Positions 58,456 through 64,000 of a DNA stretch of 64,000 nucleotides are shown piece after piece. Origin of the DNA: an uncultured Isosphaeraceae bacterium (lineage in GTDB: Bacteria; Planctomycetota; Planctomycetia; Isosphaerales; Isosphaeraceae); contig CAMFLR010000002.1 in NCBI GenBank assembly GCA_945957605.1, forward strand, positions 482,197 to 546,196, read 5' to 3'. Position 1 is the first letter of the stretch. Each line of letters starts with the position of its first letter. The notes under the pieces were generated by a model. It was given only the letters and a program-made list of their open reading frames with translations, did no database searches and was not told the DNA's origin. The position numbers and the translations under genes were made by a program.

Positions 58456-59268
58456 ATGAATCTGCCGCGCCGGATTGCGAATCGCATCGCCCTTTGCACG
58501 GTTGCCTGGGCGATTTTCACGCTCCCGATCGAAGCCCAAACGGTTGCCCCCCCTGCGCCCGGCCTAACCGCCCCCGCGCAGGGGAAAAAGCCGATTCCGG
58601 CGAAGGTCGAGGCCGTCCTCAAATCACTCGACGAGACCGGCAAGCCGCCTAACGGCGTGCTGGGCGGCCGCGCTTACGAAAACAACGGCCGCGAAGGCGA
58701 ACAACTTCTCCCTCGCACCGATCGCGACGGCGACGCGATTGTCTATCACACCTGGGACGTCAATCCGCGCGGCCAGGAACGCGACCGTGGGCAGGAACGG
58801 CTCGTCGTCGGCTCTGATGGATCGGCCTACTACACGACCGATTACTACAAGTCGTTCGCGACCGTCCGCAACCCGGCTCGGTCACAGGCAACAGCGCCCA
58901 ACGCCAAGCCACGACCGCCTGCTCCGAACTCATCAAACCGCAACCGGCCGGCGAACGCCGAAAAGCCAGTCGTGAAGCTTGATTCGCGGGTTTCGGCACG
59001 CGTGATGCCAGTTGTTGAATACATCCTCAAGCATGATGCGCCACCTGCCGACACTGTGGGTGGGCGCAACTTTGGCAACTTTGGGTCGGAAGGGGGCGAG
59101 GTTTTGCCCAAGACCGACTCACAAGGCCGGGCGATTCGTTATCGCGAGTGGGATGTGAACAAGAAGATTCCCGGGCGAAACCGAGGAGCCGAGCGAATTG
59201 TTACTGGCTCCGACGGACGCGTTTACTACACGAGCGACCATTACGAAACTTTTCAGCGGATCAAGTGA
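58456..59268 (+). CDS. Secreted tandem barnase-like protein, first domain degenerate
   Basis: 270 residues from the ATG at 58,456 (upstream TTG-initiated extension rejected), with a signal region (RIALCTVAWAIFTLPIEAQ). Two guanyl-ribonuclease domains lie at about 50-138 and 182-270. Domain 2 has all the barnase catalytic positions: E231 (YREWD), R247 (ERIV) and H262 (SDHY). Domain 1 has T99 in place of the glutamate and Y130 in place of the histidine, with R115 kept, so it is predicted inactive. A proline/asparagine-rich linker joins them. A barstar-family gene starts 7 nt after the stop. Confidence 0.88.
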   Translation: MNLPRRIANRIALCTVAWAIFTLPIEAQTVAPPAPGLTAPAQGKKPIPAKVEAVLKSLDETGKPPNGVLGGRAYENNGREGEQLLPRTDRDGDAIVYHTWDVNPRGQERDRGQERLVVGSDGSAYYTTDYYKSFATVRNPARSQATAPNAKPRPPAPNSSNRNRPANAEKPVVKLDSRVSARVMPVVEYILKHDAPPADTVGGRNFGNFGSEGGEVLPKTDSQGRAIRYREWDVNKKIPGRNRGAERIVTGSDGRVYYTSDHYETFQRIK

Positions 59269-59275
59269 CCTTCCC

Positions 59276-59761
59276 ATGAGCGACTCTTTGGCGTCACGGC
59301 TGACCCTTTCCGAAGGACCACGGTTCCACACCTATGAAGGCACGGCGTCCGACGCCTACGACATGGCCAATGCCATCGTCGCGGAGTCGGGTGCAAAGAT
59401 CGTTTCGCGCGTGGTGCGTGGAACCAAGGCACGATCGTCGCACGCCCTGTTCGACGAACTCGCCGCCGCCTGGCAGTTCCCGCCCTATTTCGGCGAGAAC
59501 TGGGACGCCGCCGACGAGTGCATCAACGACCTCGAATGGCTGCCCGCCGATCATTACGTGATCACAGTGACCGACGCACATCTCCTGCTGAAAGATGAGC
59601 GTCCCGAGGCGCTGCGGATGTTCCTCGAAATCGTCCGCGATTTCCGCAAAGGCTCGGCGAAGCCCGCGACCCTGCACGTGATCTTCCAGACCGACAAGGG
59701 ACACGCGGCGGGGTTCAAAACGCGATTCCAGGCTGTGGGCGGCAAGGCCGAGTCGATTTGA
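59276..59761 (+). CDS. Barstar-family ribonuclease inhibitor
   Basis: 161 residues from the ATG at 59,276. The frame opens earlier at 59,198 inside the RNase gene, but this ATG follows the RNase stop by 7 nt. The core (about 60-145) matches barstar: HALFDELAAAWQFPPYFGENW, DAADECINDLEWL and VITVTDAH, then a helix EALRMFLEIVRDF and a final strand LHVIFQTD. The acidic residues that plug the barnase active site lie in this region. There is no signal peptide, so it should stay in the cytoplasm and protect the producer before export of the RNase. Confidence 0.9.
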   Translation: MSDSLASRLTLSEGPRFHTYEGTASDAYDMANAIVAESGAKIVSRVVRGTKARSSHALFDELAAAWQFPPYFGENWDAADECINDLEWLPADHYVITVTDAHLLLKDERPEALRMFLEIVRDFRKGSAKPATLHVIFQTDKGHAAGFKTRFQAVGGKAESI

Positions 59762-59821
59762 TTGGTCTGCCTGAGAAACGACCCGTAGTTCGTCCGCGGC
59801 CGGTTTTTAAGAACGGCGAGA

Positions 59822-60523
59822 TCATAAATCGTCTTCGCGTCCGCGCATTCTTTTCTTGATTTGCCGGACCGCCGCTTTTTCAACACCCTCCCACGCGTCT
59901 TCAAACGGGGGGAGCGACTCGATGAGTGCGACAGACTCGCGATCGCCAACCCCTCGGAGAGCGCAGACAACCGTCCCGCACTGGGACCGAGATAGCTTGG
60001 TCGCCAGCATCCGGTGCAGGAACTGACGGATCTGCTCCTCCACCGTTGATGCGACGCGTGGAGCCCCCTTGAATGACAAGACGAGATTGAACGCAGTCGC
60101 CAGATGAATGGCAAATTCGAGAGCATCCTCGGGTTGGTAAATCGTCGGTCCTCCGATCGCTAGAATTGCCGACGCACTCGCGGCTGTGCGAAGTTCCTCG
60201 AGAACGCCGAGACTGAAATGCGCGGACGCCGCCGACTCGCTCGCGGCCTGAACCAAGCCGGGATACCCCCCCTCCAAGAAACAGCAAATGGTGTCGGTCC
60301 ACTTTCCGAGTGGCACTACGCGATGGTCTCCTTCGCCGCTGTCGTCTGACCAGGCATGCTCGGCTTTGAGGATACGCAGAAACGGAATGTCCGTCGCATC
60401 TCCCAATTCGGCCACCTTGAGAAGGTGTTCGACTTCCAGCGACCCATTCGCCGCCTTCCACGACAGAGTCTTGCGTTGAGCCTCCGTTAATCCCACAAGA
60501 TTGTCCCTAAAACGTGGGCCCAA
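59822..60523 (-). CDS. Unknown 233-residue helical protein
   Basis: No family is recognised. It is largely alpha-helical, with repeated helix pairs resembling short HEAT-like repeats (LKVAELGDATDIPFLRIL, and further RQFLHRMLATKLSRSQCGTVV with ALRGVGDRESVALIESL). A basic C-terminus ends QIKKRMRGREDDL. It is convergent with the barstar gene and has no signal peptide. Because it borders the RNase/inhibitor pair it could be related, but nothing shows this. Confidence 0.6.
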   Translation of the reverse strand: MGPRFRDNLVGLTEAQRKTLSWKAANGSLEVEHLLKVAELGDATDIPFLRILKAEHAWSDDSGEGDHRVVPLGKWTDTICCFLEGGYPGLVQAASESAASAHFSLGVLEELRTAASASAILAIGGPTIYQPEDALEFAIHLATAFNLVLSFKGAPRVASTVEEQIRQFLHRMLATKLSRSQCGTVVCALRGVGDRESVALIESLPPFEDAWEGVEKAAVRQIKKRMRGREDDL

Positions 60524-60618
60524 TAAACCAACAAGTAATTATCACACAATTAACCCTCAGAACTCTGTAACCCCGATTGAATCAACCGGGGCTACTCCTG
60601 AATCCGGCAGAATCGCAA

Positions 60619-61740
60619 TCACTTCTTCGCCGTCACCCGCCCAATGCCAAACTGATCACCATTGCGCACCGGCTTGCCGTCAACGAAGTCGATCTCCAGC
60701 ATCTTCTCGCTCATCACCTGACGCTTTTCCTCGTCGGTGAGCGTGGCGACGATCTTCTTTGTCGCAACGTCGAACACCTCACCGGTCGAGGGATACGCCA
60801 GCGTGCCGTCGATGCTGAACGTCACCCAGCCCGGCTCGTCGCGGACGTCGAGCGACATCATCTGCTTGGGTGGCATCACGGTCGCGTCGAAGATGTGGAT
60901 CTTCTTATTGAAGGCGTCAACGACCCAGAGTTCCTTCTCGTCGGGCGTCAGGCCGATGCCGTGGCTCGGGCAGCCGTGACGCTTGATCGGCCCTTTGCCA
61001 AATCCCTGCACTTCAACCCGGTGCAGCTTTTTGCCCGATTTGAGGTCGCCAATTTCAAAGCCCAGCAATTCGTTGACATTGGCGAAGATCAGCGTTTGCG
61101 AACCATTGACCGTAAACGGCCGAATGGCCGCTGCGAATGGGCCGACGGTCCGAGCCGCTGTATGGGTCGAGGTGTCGGCGATCGTCAGAAGTGGTGATTT
61201 GAGACCGGCGAGATACACCTCCTTGCCGTCCCGGCCATAGACCGTGTTGTGCGCCCCCGACTTGGGCTCGATCGTCGCGATGACATCGCCCGATCGCGCG
61301 TCAACCACGTGCCAAGTCGGCCCTTCGAACGATGGGAGATAAATCACCTTGCCGTCGGGCGAGATCGACATCCGATCGCAACCCTGGTCGTAACGCTTTT
61401 CCCAGAGAAGCTTTTCGGTGACGAGGTCGATTGCCATCATCTGCTGCGTCGTGCCGACGTAAACCCGCCCCGAAGTTGCATCAGCGCAGATTCCCTTTAC
61501 GTTGAGCGGCTTGCCGGTCTTGGGGTCGAGTCCACCCGTCGGAATGCGTTTGAGGAACTTGTGGCCGTGATCGATGTCGTAAACGAGAATTCCGTGGCCG
61601 CCGTATTCGAGGTAGTCGCGAATCCCCGGCTCCGCGACATATAGTCGCCGGCCAGTCGCGGGCGGTTCTTCAGCCCGGCTCGGCGTTCCAAGGCACGACA
61701 AAAACGCAGCAACGCACGCAATGAACAACCGATGACGCAT
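60619..61740 (-). CDS. Secreted beta-propeller protein
   Basis: 373 residues from the ATG at 61,740, giving a signal peptide (FIACVAAFLSCLGTPSRA). The body has YncE/lactonase-like propeller blades: HGILVYDIDHGHKFLKRI, GRVYVGTTQQMMAIDL, MSISPDGKVIYLPSFEG, GLTPDEKELWVVDAFNKKI and a FSIDGTLAYPSTGE strand. It is probably periplasmic or extracellular, with unknown substrate. A weak stem-loop at 60,571-60,591 follows the stop. It is divergent from the orphan DUF1501 gene. Confidence 0.8.
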   Translation of the reverse strand: MRHRLFIACVAAFLSCLGTPSRAEEPPATGRRLYVAEPGIRDYLEYGGHGILVYDIDHGHKFLKRIPTGGLDPKTGKPLNVKGICADATSGRVYVGTTQQMMAIDLVTEKLLWEKRYDQGCDRMSISPDGKVIYLPSFEGPTWHVVDARSGDVIATIEPKSGAHNTVYGRDGKEVYLAGLKSPLLTIADTSTHTAARTVGPFAAAIRPFTVNGSQTLIFANVNELLGFEIGDLKSGKKLHRVEVQGFGKGPIKRHGCPSHGIGLTPDEKELWVVDAFNKKIHIFDATVMPPKQMMSLDVRDEPGWVTFSIDGTLAYPSTGEVFDVATKKIVATLTDEEKRQVMSEKMLEIDFVDGKPVRNGDQFGIGRVTAKK

Positions 61741-61952
61741 GATTCCCTCGCCTCGCAAGACCCGTGGCGGAAATGACGAGACCGCACATGATGCCCGGCG
61801 CCGCGCCGCAACGCGAGCCCCTCGTGATCGGACGCGAGCAACAATTGTTTTGCAATTCTCTTGCTGAGACGGTAGGTTTCGGTAGTGAAATGTGAACTAT
61901 CGCGCAGGCTGGCGGAACCCGGCCAACCCTCCCTGATTTGAGGGCGTCGCAA

Positions 61953-63395
61953 ATGAAGTCGGGCCAGCAACTCGGCCATCCGGTGTTCAGCCGGCGCCAG
62001 GCGATTCAGGCAGGCGCGGTCGGCCTGCTCGGGCTTGGGATGAACCACCTCACCGCCCTGCGCGCGGTCGCCGGACCGTCAAAACGACGGCCGACATCGG
62101 TCATCTTCATCTTCCTTTCAGGCGGTCTCGGCCAGCTCGATAGCTTCGACATGAAGCCGCACGCCCCCGCCGATATTCGCGGCGAATTCGCACCGATTGC
62201 CACAAGTGTCTCTGGGCTATCAGTCTGCGAGCACCTTCCTAAACTCGCCGCCCGAGCCCATTTATGGTCGCTGGTCCGCTCGCTCACGCACCCGTCGAAC
62301 GATCACTCGGCCGGCCACCACATCATGCTCACCGGCCGGTCCGAGATCCCCACCGGCTTCAACCCCAACGCACCCCGTCCCAACGACGACCCGGCCATTG
62401 TCGCCGTCGCCGGAGCTGTCTTGCGCGGACGCAACAACCTTCCGCCGGCCGTGGTGCTTCCCGAGCGTCTGGTCCATAACTCGGGCCGCATCATTCCGGG
62501 TCAGTTTGCCGGACTGATGGGAGCCAAACGCGACCCCTGGTTCATCGAGGCCTCCCCCTTCGACCCGGCCGCCTACGGCGCATTCCCGCAGTTCGAGTTC
62601 GACCACCAGGACCGTGCCCACAAAGCCAAGCGCGTCGCCTTCGAGGCCCCGAGCCTGAGCCTGCCGGAAGGGTTTGGCACCGATCGCCTCAAGCGACGGC
62701 TCAACCTGCTCGAAATCGTCGACGCCCAGCGCAAGGCGTTCGACCAGCAAGCAGCGTTCGAGGAGCTTGATGCCCATCGTCAAGGTGCCGTCTCGCTTCT
62801 GGTCGATCCTCGCGTGCGGCAGGCGGTCGACGTCGCCAGGTCCGATCCCAAGGCACTCGAACGCTACGGTAAGCACTCGTTCGGCTGGTCGCTCTTGATG
62901 GCCCGCCGGCTGGTGAACGCGGGTGTTTCGCTGGTTCAGGTGAATCTTGGCAACAACGAAACGTGGGACACGCACGGCAACGCGTTCCCGCATCTCAAAA
63001 ACAACCTCTATCCGCCGACCGACCAGGCACTCGCCGCCTTGCTCGACGACCTGCACGAGTCGGGCGAGCTCGACTCAACGCTGATTGTCATGGCAGGTGA
63101 GTTCGGCCGCACCCCGCGCATCTCGCGTCTGCCGCAGTTCTACAAGCAACCCGGCCGCGATCACTGGGGCCGGGTTCAGTCGGTGTTTCTCGCTGGCGGC
63201 GGGATCAATGGCGGGCGCGTCATCGGTGCGACCGACGGCATCGGCGGCCACCCCGTTTCTGAACCTCAACGCCCGGAAAATCTGGCCGCGACGATCTACC
63301 ACGCCCTGGGAATTCCGCCGACAGCCGCCTGGGAAGACGACGTCGATCGCCCCCACTTCGTCTATCACGACGATCCCATTCCAGGACTTGTTTGA
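61953..63395 (+). CDS. DUF1501 protein without a PSD1 partner
   Basis: 480 residues from the ATG at 61,953, giving a Tat-like leader (SRRQAIQAGAVGLLGLG). It has FIFLSGGLGQLDSFDMKP, SNDHSAGHHIMLTG, GNNETWDTHG, MAGEFGRTPR and GRDHWGRVQSVFLAGG. It is clearly of the DUF1501 group but differs in motif details from the three paired copies, and no PSD1 gene adjoins it. Its function may differ. Confidence 0.88.
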   Translation: MKSGQQLGHPVFSRRQAIQAGAVGLLGLGMNHLTALRAVAGPSKRRPTSVIFIFLSGGLGQLDSFDMKPHAPADIRGEFAPIATSVSGLSVCEHLPKLAARAHLWSLVRSLTHPSNDHSAGHHIMLTGRSEIPTGFNPNAPRPNDDPAIVAVAGAVLRGRNNLPPAVVLPERLVHNSGRIIPGQFAGLMGAKRDPWFIEASPFDPAAYGAFPQFEFDHQDRAHKAKRVAFEAPSLSLPEGFGTDRLKRRLNLLEIVDAQRKAFDQQAAFEELDAHRQGAVSLLVDPRVRQAVDVARSDPKALERYGKHSFGWSLLMARRLVNAGVSLVQVNLGNNETWDTHGNAFPHLKNNLYPPTDQALAALLDDLHESGELDSTLIVMAGEFGRTPRISRLPQFYKQPGRDHWGRVQSVFLAGGGINGGRVIGATDGIGGHPVSEPQRPENLAATIYHALGIPPTAAWEDDVDRPHFVYHDDPIPGLV

Positions 63396-63414
63396 CGGCC
63401 ATTCGTTGCATTAA

Positions 63415-63452
63415 CACGTCTGCAAGTTGTCAACTATTCACTTGCAGACGTG
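63415..63452. terminator. Bidirectional terminator hairpin
   Basis: 13-bp arms CACGTCTGCAAGT / ACTTGCAGACGTG with a 12-nt loop lie between the convergent DUF1501 and coiled-coil genes. Confidence 0.8.
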
Positions 63453-63477
63453 ATGATCGATATTTTTTTATGGACAA

Positions 63478-64000
63478 TCACCTGGCAACCGGTGGCGCGG
63501 GAAGGTCGGGTTTGATCTGCTGCTCGCTCGCGGGCTTGCTGATGTTCTTCACAATTGTCACCAGCGATTCGGAAGCTTCGAGGCGACGTTTCACCTGGGC
63601 CAGTTGAACCTGCGCTGCTTTGAGTTCTGCCTGTTTCACGCGGATTTTCGACTTTTGCATCACCCATTGAAGGTGCGCTGATTGTTCGGTTGCCCCTACG
63701 CTCTTGGCGTGAAGGTGAACTTGCTGCAACTCTTCTTGCAATTCGGCCGCAGCAGCCAGCTCAGCACGGCCGACCTCGAATTGCACCTCGAGCAATTCGA
63801 CTTCATCTCGCAGGTTGTCTCGCTTCGCCTCGATCTCGGCAACCAGCACGACGACGTCGGTTCGCGCGTTGTCGAGTTTTTGAGTACTGATCTCACCCGT
63901 CTTCGCGAACCGCTCGGCATACGCTCGCGACATCAACGCCGACTCGAGCTTGGCCAGCAGGATCCGCGACGAAGCAGGCAGGTCTTCCGTTCGAACCGGC
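63478..64000 (-). CDS. Coiled-coil protein, 5' end cut by window edge
   Basis: The frame is open from 64,000 to the stop at 63,478, about 173 residues seen. The visible part is nearly all long charged helices (RTDVVVLVAEIEAKRDNLRDE, then VKQAELKAAQVQLAQVKRRL) and ends in a proline-rich tail. It could be the C-terminal part of an efflux or membrane-fusion-type protein, but the family cannot be told from this piece. Confidence 0.7.
   Translation of the reverse strand, partial: PVRTEDLPASSRILLAKLESALMSRAYAERFAKTGEISTQKLDNARTDVVVLVAEIEAKRDNLRDEVELLEVQFEVGRAELAAAAELQEELQQVHLHAKSVGATEQSAHLQWVMQKSKIRVKQAELKAAQVQLAQVKRRLEASESLVTIVKNISKPASEQQIKPDLPAPPVAR

Overview
The window comes from a planctomycete chromosome, most like the Gemmatales/Isosphaerales side of the phylum. 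Support: repeated PSD1 (DUF1549/DUF1553 with a CxxCH haem motif) and DUF1501 gene pairs, a DUF1559 prepilin-like protein, DUF3616, DUF1080 and DUF4091 proteins, a very large export-tagged surface protein and high GC. It splits into two parts.

Bases 1 to about 16,573 are an integrated mobile element lodged in a tRNA-Ser(CGA) gene. Base 1 aligns with the tRNA discriminator base, and a second copy of the tRNA 3' part lies at 16,507-16,573. All element genes are on the minus strand. From the left they are a tyrosine integrase, an XRE regulator, a RepA-like ATPase, an archaeo-eukaryotic-type primase, an SSB-like DUF669 protein, an AlpA/excisionase-like regulator, an unknown 457-residue protein, a type I restriction-modification system (hsdS, hsdM, hsdR), a Ser/Thr kinase fused to a STAND-type NTPase with membrane segments, and a packaging-like cluster in which a terminase-small-subunit-like HTH protein sits between two DUF5681 paralogues. 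Integrase, AlpA, primase and TerS-like genes with defence cargo, but no capsid or tail genes, suggest a phage-satellite-like island. The integrase frame has no stop before base 1. Across the attachment site it is in phase with a start-less 87-codon frame at the far end of the element. The circular form would therefore encode a 531-residue integrase, with attP inside the gene. Just right of the element, 16,576 to about 16,905 is a decayed copy of a related integrase, so this tRNA has been used at least twice.

From 17.8 kb onward the sequence is host-like. A giant secreted protein (17,791-26,409) carries an N-terminal export motif, a NIDO-like domain, Ig/MBG-like repeats including a 15-unit tandem array of 225-bp units, and a C-terminal metzincin-type protease motif. 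Next come a rubredoxin/metallo-beta-lactamase-fold protein, a DUF1801 protein, a threonine dehydratase-like enzyme and an esterase fused to an SMP-30 propeller. From 31 to 40 kb a minus-strand block holds DUF1080, an alpha/beta hydrolase, a DUF4091 protein and the first DUF1501/PSD1 pair. From 40.5 to 49.3 kb lie a TlpA-like protein missing its second redox cysteine, three Gly/Tyr-rich secreted proteins, DUF3616, a small lipoprotein, a DUF1559 protein, a double-CAP protein and an ATP-grasp protein. From 49.2 to 58.2 kb two more DUF1501/PSD1 pairs lie in tandem. At 58.5-59.8 kb a secreted protein with two barnase-like domains (the first apparently dead, the second intact) is followed after 7 nt by a barstar-family inhibitor. 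The window ends with an unknown protein, a beta-propeller, an unpaired DUF1501 gene and a truncated coiled-coil gene.

Most intergenic gaps are short and hold hairpins that look like terminators. Functional calls rest on motifs read by eye; no database search was run.
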